Origin: a virus
Virus record (IMG/VR): IMGVR_UViG_3300032308_002493
Location: 1 to 56,794 of that record
Reading direction: 5' to 3' (one strand)
DNA length: 56,794 nucleotides
A program made the translations under genes and the position numbers. The notes under the pieces are model-generated. The model was not told the origin of the DNA and searched no databases. It saw only the letters and a program-made list of their open reading frames with translations. How positions within the stretch are numbered: position 1 is the first letter of the stretch; each line of letters begins with the position of its first letter. This document shows, piece by piece, positions 27,124-35,146 of the stretch.

Positions 27124-28098
27124 TCAGGCGTAGGCCCTGGCTGCTGCGGGCGGGACTGCTGAATCGCGGGCGGCAGGTTGCGGCGCACTGGCCGGTGCCG
27201 TGCCGCCAGGGGCTCCAGCAGGGCGAGCGCCAGCACCTATCCGGCGGATATTTTTGGCCGGCAACGGCGGCGGCTTGGGCAGATCACCCCCACCTGGTGG
27301 ACGGCCACCGTTTTGGCGACCACCACCACCACCTGTGGGGTTGCCATCGTCATCGGCATCCGCAGGAAGAATCCCCATAACCGACAAAATGCCCATTCGC
27401 TTGGCGGCAGTGCAAGCCGCAGACCACTTCTGCATGGGGCTCCACAGCTTGTTTTCCTTTTGCAGTAGCGGTACATCGCACCAAATAAACCCACCGGCAC
27501 TATGCACTAAATAAGTGCGGATCACAGAGTAATCAGCCATTACCACCTCTCGGTGGAAATGGCTGATTCCTTGGGAACCAGCGGTGCGGGCCAACGCGCT
27601 CACATCGCCAGGGGTGGCAAAATCGTAGCTGGTTTTTTTGCCGTCAAGAGTTTCAATTTTTGCCGTACCAGCTTTGCCTAGACCCGGGGCCGCGGCCTGC
27701 CATTCAGCCAGCGCGGTGAACAGCTGAGCAAGCTGCTCGGGCGAAGGGCGATAGCCCATCACCTCATCCGGTGCATCGTGAGGCCTGGCCGCGGCTGGCG
27801 GCAACTCTTGATCACTGCAATCCGTAGAGTGATTCAAGGCAGCAATCTGTTCTGCCAAGAGGCCTGTAACGCTGTCGAGGCTGCCAAAGCCTGCCTCTAT
27901 CTTTTTGAGCTGCGCCTTGACCGTTTCGGCCCAGACTCTCATCCCGTTAAGCCGGGCATCGGTGGCGGCCTGCTGTTCGGTCAACTCCAAGACCGATGTG
28001 ACCAAAGCCTGAGCCCTGGTTTTCGGAGCTGCTGGCTCTTCGGCCGCTTGGCAAAGCGGCGGCGGATCGGACGCCAATACACGCACTGGTTCATTCAT
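27124..28098 (-). CDS. ERF-like single-strand annealing protein
   Basis: A 324-residue protein. Residues ~120-245 follow the ERF pattern: a helix (QLAQLFTALAEWQAAAPGLG), a conserved lysine segment (KKTSYDFATPGDVSALARTAG), a beta part (VIRTYLVHSAGGFIWCDVPL), then SAACTAAKRMGILSVMGILP and the acidic DADDDG. ERF proteins anneal complementary strands in phage recombination. The C-terminal ~80 residues are Gly/Pro/Ala-rich, like the flexible tail of SSB-type partners. First gene of the leftward cluster that includes a small nuclease. Confidence 0.6.
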   Translation of the reverse strand: MNEPVRVLASDPPPLCQAAEEPAAPKTRAQALVTSVLELTEQQAATDARLNGMRVWAETVKAQLKKIEAGFGSLDSVTGLLAEQIAALNHSTDCSDQELPPAAARPHDAPDEVMGYRPSPEQLAQLFTALAEWQAAAPGLGKAGTAKIETLDGKKTSYDFATPGDVSALARTAGSQGISHFHREVVMADYSVIRTYLVHSAGGFIWCDVPLLQKENKLWSPMQKWSAACTAAKRMGILSVMGILPADADDDGNPTGGGGGRQNGGRPPGGGDLPKPPPLPAKNIRRIGAGARPAGAPGGTAPASAPQPAARDSAVPPAAARAYA

Positions 28099-28147
28099 GA
28101 GCCGGTATGGTGGGGGGGGCGAGCTCCTATCTTCTCACGGATTCAGA

Positions 28148-28393
28148 ATGGTGGCTGTTTTTCCGGTGCCGGGCGACGTGAATTTGCAGTTGATCGGCGA
28201 CACGCTGGAGTGCTCCACGCACTCGGCTGAAACCGCAGACGCCATCTGGCGACAGCGCAACAACTGGCTGCAGCTCTGGCCCGCCGCCCAACAGCTGCTG
28301 CTCCGCTGGCGCTGCCCCAACAGCTCAGCCGAAATGGAGATCACCCACGAACGGGAACACGAACAGCGCCGGCTGGCGCCAAGCCAGCGCTAA
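28148..28393 (+). CDS. Small protein, unknown
   Basis: An 81-residue protein read from ATG 28148, divergent from the ERF-like gene; an in-frame ATG at 28097 would overlap that gene's start. Trp/Arg-rich helical segment (AIWRQRNNWLQLWPAAQQLL) and a charged C-terminus. Three bases separate it from the next gene. No family recognised. Confidence 0.5.
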   Translation: MVAVFPVPGDVNLQLIGDTLECSTHSAETADAIWRQRNNWLQLWPAAQQLLLRWRCPNSSAEMEITHEREHEQRRLAPSQR

Positions 28394-28395
28394 CC

Positions 28396-28731
28396 ATGAT
28401 TCCCGATCCCCTCGCTTGGTTTGCCTTCGGCGCCACCTTTGGCATAGTGCTATGCGGCTGGCCATGGCGCCAGCAATTCAGCCGCCATGAGCGATGCATA
28501 GGCAATTATAGGCTGCGTCAATGGTCGCCTATTCCGGCAAGCCAGGAGTTTTACGACGGCCCCACTCATGAAGGGCCAATCGTCAAAGGCGCTCCTCTGT
28601 GCTGCCCAAGCCGAAAAATCATTGCCGAATGTGGGGGCCCATGCCGCGAAGGTTTTAGACATTGCGACTGCAACCTGATACGGCAACTGAATCCTCGCCT
28701 CCGCCTGCCACCAAGCCGCAGCATTTCCTAG
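28396..28731 (+). CDS. Cys-containing small protein, unknown
   Basis: A 111-residue protein with a hydrophobic N-terminus (WFAFGATFGIVLCGWPW), possibly a membrane anchor, and seven further cysteines grouped as CCPS, CGGPC and HCDC, which suggests metal binding or disulfides. Coupled to the preceding gene. No function assigned. Confidence 0.5.
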   Translation: MIPDPLAWFAFGATFGIVLCGWPWRQQFSRHERCIGNYRLRQWSPIPASQEFYDGPTHEGPIVKGAPLCCPSRKIIAECGGPCREGFRHCDCNLIRQLNPRLRLPPSRSIS

Positions 28732-28748
28732 TAGGATGAACAGATCCA

Positions 28749-28786
28749 GCCCCCTTGGGGGCGGTGCCAGGGGCTATAACCCCTGG
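28749..28786. repeat. Two adjacent perfect palindromes
   Basis: GCCCCC-TT-GGGGGC at 28749-28762 and CCAGGGG-CTATAA-CCCCTGG at 28767-28786, in the intergenic space after 28731. Neither has a T-run, so they look like protein-binding or RNA-structure sites rather than terminators. Confidence 0.5.
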
Positions 28787-28886
28787 GGTTTCAGCTAGAA
28801 TTATGCGAGTGCTTCTGGATTGAGAAAACCAGCCACTGCATTGGCCGCCTAAAACTTCTGCAGTGATTGGATTGATTGATCGAGAG

Positions 28887-28909
28887 AGCGGCCTAATGGC
28901 CGCTTTTTT
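28887..28909 (+). terminator. Terminator between convergent genes
   Basis: AGCGGCC-TAAT-GGCCGCT (28887-28904) followed by six T residues on the plus strand. It ends rightward transcription from 28148-28731 before the convergent gene that stops at 28922. Confidence 0.85.
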
Positions 28910-28921
28910 GTTGGCCGGTGC

Positions 28922-29842
28922 TCAGCCTTGGGGCGGCTCCCCTTCCAGCGAGTGGATGGGCAGTTGCTCCAGCTTCAACGCTTTGGCGCCTTGCCGCTGC
29001 GCCAATCGAGCCAGTCCAATTTTTACGGCCGCGGCCTCATCCATAACCGCATCCACTGGCCAGGTGCTTTTGCCCATGGTCACCTCCTGGATCCGAGCCA
29101 ACCGATCAGGGTCAGTGGATGGGTAGCACTGAATCCAAGCGCCCCAGTCATCCACCAGGTCGAGGCCTGCCTCTTTGATGCCGTTGCGAATGTCGCGGGC
29201 CACCTGGGCGCTGAGCTCAGCCGCGGCTTGATCGTCGAGATCTGGCCGCAGGATGGGCGGCTTGGTATAGCCCATGAAAACACTAAAAAACTCTTCGGCA
29301 CCGTAAGGCCCTTGGGCATCGGCAATCACGATGCCTTCGAGAGCATGGCGCCGCAACCGCGCATCGGTGGGCGGCTTCAGGGTGCCGGCATTGATCGCCG
29401 CCAGGTATTCGTTTAAACGCCCAAGAGTGTCAAACGTTATGCAGGTGGCCAGTCGCAACAACTGCCGCTGCAGATTGTTCAGCTGGCTGGCAAATACCCG
29501 CCGCACAGAGGCAACAGCCTCCCAATCCGGGCTCGGTTCTTTTTCCCGCAGCCTAGGCAGTTCCTGCACTAATACCGAATGGCGGGCCTTCCACACATGG
29601 CCATTGGCCAGCAGCAACTGGCCAGCCCGGTAACGGCTGCCAACCGCCATTTCGGGGATTGTCGGCGCCTCCAGCGCGATCACCGCAGTTTCCGCCAGGT
29701 CTGCCATGGCCGCATAGCTCCAACCCGAACGGGCCATCCAGCAGCGCAACAGCTCCGCAAATACTGCCTGCCCTTCGGCATGCCGCAACAGGGCTTTAGG
29801 CAGTTGGTGCGTCAATTGGTCCCGGCAGCGAGCTATGGCCAT
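28922..29842 (-). CDS. Unknown 306-residue protein
   Basis: A helical protein with a patterned N-terminus (GWSYAAMADLAETAVIALEA) that could be a helix-turn-helix but is not convincing, a central helix pair (ASQLNNLQRQLLRLATCITF) and an acidic C-terminus. It is divergent from the replication initiator, and its upstream region carries a promoter followed at once by a terminator (29965-30047), hinting at attenuated expression. I cannot name a family. Confidence 0.55.
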   Translation of the reverse strand: MAIARCRDQLTHQLPKALLRHAEGQAVFAELLRCWMARSGWSYAAMADLAETAVIALEAPTIPEMAVGSRYRAGQLLLANGHVWKARHSVLVQELPRLREKEPSPDWEAVASVRRVFASQLNNLQRQLLRLATCITFDTLGRLNEYLAAINAGTLKPPTDARLRRHALEGIVIADAQGPYGAEEFFSVFMGYTKPPILRPDLDDQAAAELSAQVARDIRNGIKEAGLDLVDDWGAWIQCYPSTDPDRLARIQEVTMGKSTWPVDAVMDEAAAVKIGLARLAQRQGAKALKLEQLPIHSLEGEPPQG

Positions 29843-29964
29843 TCTGCCTCTGCCAAAGCGCCCTGCTAGGTGGATACCCCATCCTTGCGGCGGGATGCAG
29901 CGCGGGCAGGTTGACGGCGAAGCGGTTGCGCTTCATTCTGGATCCTGTTCGCCCTCGGCGGCAT

Positions 29965-29999
29965 AAAAAAGAGGGCGGGGCACCGCTGCCACCGCCCTC
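29965..29999 (-). terminator. Intrinsic terminator upstream of the 29842 gene
   Basis: On the minus strand GAGGGCGG (29999-29992) pairs with CCGCCCTC (29978-29971), followed by six T residues (29970-29965). It begins about 13 bases after the predicted start of transcription from the promoter at 30019-30047, and 120 bases before the ATG at 29842. Confidence 0.7.
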
Positions 30000-30018
30000 A
30001 AGGCCTTACACCGCAGTC

Positions 30019-30047
30019 ATTCTATGGCATGTTTTGCTCTTTGTCAT
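30019..30047 (-). promoter_or_regulatory. Sigma70-type promoter facing the terminator
   Basis: Minus strand ATGACA (30047-30042), 17-base spacer, TAGAAT (30024-30019). Each hexamer matches consensus at five or four positions. It points at the terminator 29965-29999. Confidence 0.5.
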
Positions 30048-30094
30048 TTTCGGGTGCCCATTCTTGATGCCGCCACTGCCAGGGGGGCATCCTG

Positions 30095-31390
30095 ATGTCT
30101 AAATCCCCTCCGGCCTGTGGCCAGTTTGCGATGGTGCCGGTTGAGCTGCTAGAGGCCTGCGCCGAATCCAAGGCGCGGCTGTTCATCTACCTCTGGCTCT
30201 GGCACTACGCCGGCAAAAACGATCAGGCGTTCCCCTCCCTGTCCCGGCTGAGTGCCGATTGCCGGATGCGCCGCAACGACCTGGTAGCCGGTCTGGCCTG
30301 GTTGGAGGCCGCAGGCTGGATTGCCGTGGAGCGCCGCGCCCAGCAATCCAACACCTATCGGGTGCGGCGGATTGCCGTTGAACGCAGCCCCAAACCAGGG
30401 GGCAAAAAGCGGTCCACTAGTGTCCAAAAAGCTACTAGTGTCCAAAAAGCTACTAGTGTCCAAAAAGCTACTAGTGGCCAAAAAGCTACTAGTGGCCAAA
30501 CGGACACTAGTGTCCAAAAAGCTCAGGAGGTAGTGTCCGAATCGCTACTGGAACAAGAAGCATTAACAAGAAAAGAAAAAATCCAAGAGAGGAACCCCCT
30601 TACCCCCATTGATCCGGCGGGGCCGTTGGCAACGGTTGGGCCCGATCCGGAGCCAACGCCAACAGCCTCAAAGGCACCAACCGCCCCGCAGCCACCAGCG
30701 GCGCCAGAACCCGCCGCAAAGCAGCCAGTGGCCATTGCCCAACCCCTGGAGCCGCAGGCCGCGGCCATCGAGCCCCAGGCGCTTGCAGCGCCATGCCCAA
30801 AGCCCGTGGCGGCACCCGCCTCCTCGTTGGCGTTGAGCAACCCCCTGGCAGGGCCCCAGGAGGCCTCCGGCCCCATGGCCGGCCCGATGGACCCGCAGCC
30901 CCCCTGCAGCCCCCCTGCAGCCGCCAATCCGGCCCGCAAAGGCCGCAAGCCAGCCGGGCCTGTGCCGCTGCCCCCCGATGCTCCGCCGTTGGAGCCAGCT
31001 GAGCTGGAGCTGCTCACAGCCTGGTGGCAGCTGCGCTGCGACAAACATTCCAGGGCCAACCGCACGAAGCTGGGCACCGGCAACCTGGCGGCCCTCGCCG
31101 AAGCAGCGCAGCGCGGCGTGCTGCTGGCCTACCTGCACAAGGCCGAAATGGCCGGTTGGCAGAGCCTGGACCACAACGGCAGATCAGAAGCGATCGAGCG
31201 CTTGGCCGCGGCGCACCAGCTGGCCACCAACCCCCGAGCCGATTTTCCCGGTGGGGGCCTTCATCCCGAAAACAGGATGTATGATTCGCGCAGACCGAAC
31301 CCCGGTCAACCCAGCCGCCGCCAGCAAACCATGGCTCGGCTCAACAACCTGTTCAAACCCGAGGATGGAGGCCCCGATGATCACCCATGA
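30095..31390 (+). CDS. Replication initiator, lambda O-like, with iterons in its gene
   Basis: A 431-residue protein. Residues ~8-95 form a winged-helix DNA-binding domain of the Rep/O type (VPVELLEACAESKARLFIYL, FPSLSRLSADCRMRRNDLVA, WLEAAGWIAVERR). Then a low-complexity linker of repeated hexapeptides (TSVQKA or TSGQKA, about residues 108-142) is encoded by 18-bp DNA iterons. A long Pro/Ala-rich linker follows (about 165-295), then a C-terminal helical domain (WWQLRCDKHSRANRTKLGTG) likely to recruit the helicase loader. As in lambda O, the origin probably sits inside the gene. It overlaps the next gene by 14 bases. Confidence 0.7.
   Translation: MSKSPPACGQFAMVPVELLEACAESKARLFIYLWLWHYAGKNDQAFPSLSRLSADCRMRRNDLVAGLAWLEAAGWIAVERRAQQSNTYRVRRIAVERSPKPGGKKRSTSVQKATSVQKATSVQKATSGQKATSGQTDTSVQKAQEVVSESLLEQEALTRKEKIQERNPLTPIDPAGPLATVGPDPEPTPTASKAPTAPQPPAAPEPAAKQPVAIAQPLEPQAAAIEPQALAAPCPKPVAAPASSLALSNPLAGPQEASGPMAGPMDPQPPCSPPAAANPARKGRKPAGPVPLPPDAPPLEPAELELLTAWWQLRCDKHSRANRTKLGTGNLAALAEAAQRGVLLAYLHKAEMAGWQSLDHNGRSEAIERLAAAHQLATNPRADFPGGGLHPENRMYDSRRPNPGQPSRRQQTMARLNNLFKPEDGGPDDHP
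30415..30522 (+). repeat. Six 18-bp iterons, probable replication origin
   Basis: Six head-to-tail units of ACTAGTGTCCAAAAAGCT start at 30415, 30433, 30451, 30469, 30487 and 30505, in perfect 18-bp register. Units 4 and 5 have GG for GT, and unit 5 ends CGGAC. The junction makes the perfect palindrome GGACACTAGTGTCC (30501-30514). A partial seventh unit follows (near 30530). Each unit is a hexapeptide codon block, so both DNA and protein are repetitive. Confidence 0.85.
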
Positions 31391-31895
31391 CGATCTAGCC
31401 AACGTGCTGTTGGGCCTCCAAACACTGCACCGCTTCGCCAAGCGGTTGGAGCCAGAGGATCTGCAGTTCGCCTATCTGACCCTGCCGCCCTGTGCTCGGC
31501 AGGAGCTCACGCCCGAGCTGTTGGTTTTTGCCAGCCAGCAGCTGCTGCTGGATCCAGAGCCGGCCGCGGCCATGGCCCCCCACCTGGCTCTGTTGCGTTA
31601 CCTCTACCCCTGCAGCACTGGTCGCGACCCAGACACCAAATGTGTGGTCGTCAAAACCCCGGAGCCCGCCAACGGGCTGCGCTCCGATTTGGCCCAGCGG
31701 CTGCGCAACCCAGACAAGTTCCACCCTCTCTGGGTGCCGTTTGAACAGCGTCAGCCGGCCCTGCCCCCAGCGCCGGTGCGTCCGACGCCGCAACCCAGCC
31801 AGGCCCAGCGCATCGCCCGCCTCGAACGGCTGGCCGCGGCCACCGGTGTCATCAACCCCCGCTTACCTGCCCAACAAGAATTGGCCGCCGCATGA
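31377..31895 (+). CDS. Replication-region protein, unknown
   Basis: A 172-residue, mainly helical protein starting at ATG 31377, within the end of the initiator gene. Motif-poor; Leu-rich N-terminal half and a Pro-rich linker (about residues 124-140) before a final helix. Following an O-like gene, a helicase-loader role (lambda P) is possible, but no ATPase or loader motif is visible. Confidence 0.5.
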   Translation: MITHDDLANVLLGLQTLHRFAKRLEPEDLQFAYLTLPPCARQELTPELLVFASQQLLLDPEPAAAMAPHLALLRYLYPCSTGRDPDTKCVVVKTPEPANGLRSDLAQRLRNPDKFHPLWVPFEQRQPALPPAPVRPTPQPSQAQRIARLERLAAATGVINPRLPAQQELAAA

Positions 31896-32212
31896 ACATG
31901 ATTCAGGAGCTGCACGAACTCACATCCAGTGGCCGGGCTGCCGATCAAGCCGCACGCCTCACCCGGGCGGTGGCAGCCCAGGCATCCGCCGGCCGGCTGT
32001 TGGCTCGGGGGGTGCTCAAAGGCCACTGGCCACTCGAAGCATTTGATGAGCCATCAGGCTCGGAGATAGAAGCCAGGGCCTGGCGGGCTGCCCATGGCCT
32101 GCCAGAGATCCCCCATCGCAATTCAGCTCGCGAGTGGATTGCATCCCACTCTGAGGAATGGGACGCCATGTTGCGCCAGGAAATGGCGGCAGAGCTTGAG
32201 GCCGCGGCATGA
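31892..32212 (+). CDS. Small helical protein, unknown
   Basis: A 106-residue, Ala/Glu-rich helical protein coupled by a four-base overlap at both ends. Trp-containing segment (WIASHSEEWDAMLRQEM) near the C-terminus. Family not recognised. Confidence 0.5.
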   Translation: MNMIQELHELTSSGRAADQAARLTRAVAAQASAGRLLARGVLKGHWPLEAFDEPSGSEIEARAWRAAHGLPEIPHRNSAREWIASHSEEWDAMLRQEMAAELEAAA

Positions 32213-32481
32213 AGGGCTTGCCCATTGGCACCATCGTGCGCCGCCCCTGGGGCCAAGCCAATCAAGCTGCAGCTCAAGGCAAAATCCTTGACACTGTTAT
32301 TTGGCTTGATAGCCGTAACCGGCGGCTGCCCTATTACAAAATTCAGCTTCAAGGGCCAAAGGGCCCAACGGTGGATCACTGGCCTGCATCTCATTGCCAG
32401 CCAATAGATCTGGGCAATGTAGTAGGGCGAGAAAAATCCGGCCGCGGCCCGTGCTCTGCATTCTCCGAGGCTGGGCCATGA
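32209..32481 (+). CDS. Small protein, unknown
   Basis: A 90-residue basic, beta-prone protein (GTIVRRPWGQANQAAAQGKI, PYYKIQLQGPKG). Overlaps its neighbours by four bases each. Could be a small SH3-like nucleic-acid binding protein; the next gene has a similar opening, so they may be distant relatives. Confidence 0.45.
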   Translation: MKGLPIGTIVRRPWGQANQAAAQGKILDTVIWLDSRNRRLPYYKIQLQGPKGPTVDHWPASHCQPIDLGNVVGREKSGRGPCSAFSEAGP

Positions 32482-32753
32482 TCTGGCCCCCATCCCCCGG
32501 CATGGCAGCCACCATCGCCGCTCTGGCCTTGCCTCGCTACGGCTGGGGCGTGATCACCACCAAAGGTGAATTTGCAGTGGTGCCCGTGACGGACTGGAGC
32601 GCGGCCCTGCGCACCATGCCCTATCGATGGCTGAACACTCACCACTTGCAGCCGGCTCCGCCAAATGAAACCCTGCCACTGGTGGAAAAAACCTGGCAGC
32701 TGATATTGAAGCGGCGCAGAGAGGCAAACATTGGGCTGCGAAGGTTTGCGTAA
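32478..32753 (+). CDS. Small protein, unknown
   Basis: A 91-residue protein from ATG 32478 (ATGA overlap). Short beta motif (GWGVITTKGEFAVVPVTDW) then a basic C-terminal helix (WQLILKRRREANIGLRRF). Its stop overlaps the following ATG (TAATG). Confidence 0.45.
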   Translation: MIWPPSPGMAATIAALALPRYGWGVITTKGEFAVVPVTDWSAALRTMPYRWLNTHHLQPAPPNETLPLVEKTWQLILKRRREANIGLRRFA

Positions 32754-32932
32754 TGCCATACAAACGACCTGAATTTAGAAACGCGCCTCAAATTGTCACC
32801 GTGCAACGGGCGTTGTATTTAATTGCTGAGCAAGAATTGGCAAGGCAACAGCAAGCCGAGCTGGCGCTAGCTGGGCAGCAGTCGCAATTTGATCTGGAAC
32901 GAATTGGGGCCGCCTTGGTACAAAATCTCTGA
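32753..32932 (+). CDS. 59-residue helical protein, unknown
   Basis: Starts at ATG 32753, overlapping the preceding TAA, and ends at TGA 32932. Gln/Ala-rich helix (ALYLIAEQELARQQQAELAL). The last 66 bases overlap, on the other strand, the end of the integrase gene. Coupling to the operon supports it being translated. Confidence 0.45.
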   Translation: MPYKRPEFRNAPQIVTVQRALYLIAEQELARQQQAELALAGQQSQFDLERIGAALVQNL

Positions 32933-34222
32933 TACAAAATGCAAAAACACTGGCCGCAGCAATTCATCAGGTGCGTGGCTTAGCGCCTCTGGTGAGCGGA
33001 ACAGTTCTTCGTAGAGACCTGGCCAGGTCTCTGCTGGTAGCGCTTGCATCGTGATGATTTGATCCCTGAGCCGAACGATCGAGGTTCCTAGCCCCGTCAC
33101 CCCCTGATCCTGCAGCTGCTCCAATTGCGCCAACTGCTCGCGGTACGTCAGCAGCTCGGGGCATTCCACATCCGGTGGTTCGGCCCCTTCAATCGCCAAC
33201 CGGGCCAGGCGCGGCGCTGCGCGGCGCACCAGCACATCAATTACTGCCGATCGCAGCGTGTCTTCTCGCACCCCTTTCCCCACGTAACAGCAGCCGGGCC
33301 GTTTGCAGGCATATCGCGCCACGCCAGGGCCGTGGACATTTGGTTTCTGGTGCCATTGCAGATTTTTGCCGCACCCCTCGCAGCGAATCAGGCCGCTAAA
33401 TAGATGCCTAACACTGGCGGCTCGTTGCATTGGGCCCTGGCTGCGGGTTTCCAGCTGCCGCCTAATCAGCGTCCATTCAGCCGGTGAGATCAGCGGAGTG
33501 GTGCGACCCCATTCAATTTCTGTGTAGTCCTGCGTGCCGCTGGGGGCTCCCCGGCCAAGCCCGCCGCGCAAGATCGGATTATGCAGCCAACCGGTTAAAC
33601 CCTGAGATGAGTATTGCCTTGGAAAATCAGCAGGCAAGGCCGTCAGTGTTGCGTAGATATTGCATTCGTGCTGAATGATCAACTCAACCAACTGCCTGGC
33701 TGCAGTCCAGGTAACAGGTGATGGCACAACCTGCCCGTCAACGTGGGCATAGCCAAACGGCACAGGCCCCCTGCCTGCATAACCTGCCTCCCGCCGCCGC
33801 CGGATGCCATCGCGCACCTTGATGCTGATCATGCGGGAGGTCACGCGATTCATCACGCTCATCACCCCGGTAAGAGCGAGCCCACCCACCGTTTGGTTCT
33901 CCAGCACCATCCCCTGCAGATCAGCGACCGTGCAGCCGGCGCAATGGCATTCCTCTAGAAAATCCTGATCAGATCCGTCTCGCGCCAATCGCGACAGGTC
34001 TACCACCAGTACCTTGGCCACCAGCCCCTTGGCCACCAGGGCCCTTAATTCTTCCCACCCCGGCCGCCGCTGGCCTGAGTAAGCGCTCCCGCGTTCCACA
34101 ATCACGCGATCGCAGCCAGCCTGCTGCATGTCCCATTGCTGCCCCTCTACGGAGGTGTCTTGCGCCTCCTTGCCGGTGCTAACGCGCACATATCCAATGA
34201 CTAAGCGGCCTGGACGGTCCAT
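32867..34222 (-). CDS. Large serine integrase
   Basis: A 451-residue serine recombinase that would integrate and excise the phage. N-terminal resolvase domain: YVRVSTGKE with catalytic Ser15, then VVDLSRLARDGSD and arginine-rich VTSRMISIKVRDGIRRRREA. A 'recombinase' domain follows (about residues 140-260: GLTGWLHNPILRGGL). Then a zinc ribbon (GLIRCEGCGKN near residue 280, with a second pair RPGCC) and a C-terminal coiled coil. Length suits a phiC31/Bxb1-type enzyme. A 50-bp dyad immediately upstream (34229-34278) is a candidate attP. Transcribed against the replication operon. Confidence 0.9.
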   Translation of the reverse strand: MDRPGRLVIGYVRVSTGKEAQDTSVEGQQWDMQQAGCDRVIVERGSAYSGQRRPGWEELRALVAKGLVAKVLVVDLSRLARDGSDQDFLEECHCAGCTVADLQGMVLENQTVGGLALTGVMSVMNRVTSRMISIKVRDGIRRRREAGYAGRGPVPFGYAHVDGQVVPSPVTWTAARQLVELIIQHECNIYATLTALPADFPRQYSSQGLTGWLHNPILRGGLGRGAPSGTQDYTEIEWGRTTPLISPAEWTLIRRQLETRSQGPMQRAASVRHLFSGLIRCEGCGKNLQWHQKPNVHGPGVARYACKRPGCCYVGKGVREDTLRSAVIDVLVRRAAPRLARLAIEGAEPPDVECPELLTYREQLAQLEQLQDQGVTGLGTSIVRLRDQIITMQALPAETWPGLYEELFRSPEALSHAPDELLRPVFLHFVSEILYQGGPNSFQIKLRLLPS

Positions 34223-34228
34223 TTGTGC

Positions 34229-34278
34229 CTGGGTCGAAAACGGCAGTCAAGCAAGCTTGAGGTGCGTTTTCGACCCAG
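34229..34278. other. Candidate attP: 50-bp nested palindrome beside the integrase
   Basis: Outer arms of 14 bases are perfectly inverted: CTGGGTCGAAAACG (34229-34242) and CGTTTTCGACCCAG (34265-34278). Inside, TCAAGC (34247-34252) and GCTTGA (34255-34260) are also inverted. The central dinucleotide is AA (34253-34254), which is asymmetric. This fits a serine integrase attP (about 50 bp, dyad, non-palindromic core) lying seven bases upstream of the integrase ATG. It might instead be an operator or transcript structure. Confidence 0.6.
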
Positions 34279-34285
34279 ATTCCAG

Positions 34286-35032
34286 ATGGCACCCAGGAGC
34301 CGCGCATCGTCTGCAGTCTCGGCGGCGATCGTGCCCACTGTGCCTCCTGCCGAGGGCGCAGCCGCAAATCCCAGGCCGGCTTTGGTGCCCATTGGCAACC
34401 TGGTGCTCGATGCCCGCAACGCCAGGCGCCGCACGCCCCGATCTGCAGACATGTTGGCGCACTCAATGGCGGAGTTTGGCGCTGCCCGTTCGATTGTGGT
34501 CGATGAAAACGGCCGGGTGTTGGCGGGCAACGGCACGGCGGAAGCGGCCAAAAATGCCGGCATAGACAGGGTTTTGTTCATTCCCAGCGATGGGAACACC
34601 CTGATCGCTGTGCAGCGGCTGGATCTGAGCGAGACCGAAAAAACCAGCCTGGCCTTGGCGGACAACCGCACCAGCGACACATCTGAATTTGACGGGGCCA
34701 TGCTCGCCCAGCTGGTGGAGGAGGATGCCCAGCTGGACATCTCCCCCTGGTTTTCCGAAGAGGAATTTGCCGCGCTGCTGGCCGGCGATCAGGTGGATGA
34801 GGAGGAGGAACCAGCACCCCCCAGCAAGCCCGATTCAGGGCTTGAGATCAAGCTGCAGTTCGCCAGCCAGGAGGAGTTCGATCGGTTTGGCTCCTTGTTG
34901 GTGCATCTGGCCGCCGCCCTGCCCGAGCCGGCGGAGCTGACCGGCCGGCTGGCCCTGGCAATCGAGGCCTACCTCGACCGGGGTGAGCGCCAGCGGCAGC
35001 GGCAGCGGCAGCGCCGGCAGCCCAGGGCATAG
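34286..35032 (+). CDS. ParB/Srx-like nuclease-domain protein
   Basis: A 248-residue protein from ATG 34286; a TTG at 34223 would extend the frame across the palindrome and is rejected. The N-terminal ParB-like domain shows VPIGNLVLDARNARRR, MAEFGAARSIVVDENGRVLA, GNGTAEAA and the C-terminal part LSLAD-type DNR (ALADNRTSD). Proteins of this class in phages often sit beside terminase or methylase genes and may nick or bind DNA. Acidic linker near residue 175, Arg/Gln-rich C-terminal tail. Divergent from the integrase. Confidence 0.65.
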   Translation: MAPRSRASSAVSAAIVPTVPPAEGAAANPRPALVPIGNLVLDARNARRRTPRSADMLAHSMAEFGAARSIVVDENGRVLAGNGTAEAAKNAGIDRVLFIPSDGNTLIAVQRLDLSETEKTSLALADNRTSDTSEFDGAMLAQLVEEDAQLDISPWFSEEEFAALLAGDQVDEEEEPAPPSKPDSGLEIKLQFASQEEFDRFGSLLVHLAAALPEPAELTGRLALAIEAYLDRGERQRQRQRQRRQPRA

Positions 35033-35074
35033 GCCGCAGCCAGCGGGGGCGGTGGCCGCGGCGCCCCTTTGCCC

Positions 35075-35103
35075 TTGCCAGATCGTTACGGACGCGCTAC
35101 AGT
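35075..35103 (+). promoter_or_regulatory. Promoter family member 2
   Basis: TTGCCA (35075-35080), 17-base spacer, TACAGT (35098-35103). It matches member 1 over about 30 bases, including the upstream TTGCCn. Downstream GGACCGGAGCCGAGGGGCCCC is shared with member 3. It drives the gene at 35147. Confidence 0.75.
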
Positions 35104-35146
35104 ATGGGGACCGGAGCCGAGGGGCCCCACCACCCAACAGGCAGCC

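Noticed and set aside
30415-30522. Possible CRISPR or simple microsatellite
   Set aside because: Units abut without spacers and are 18-bp iterons in an initiator gene.
30609-30836. Arg/Gln/Pro-rich frame inside the initiator gene
   Set aside because: Frame shadow of the Pro/Ala linker.
34223-34285. Upstream TTG start of the ParB-like gene
   Set aside because: Would translate through the palindrome proposed as attP; ATG 34286 fits the family better.
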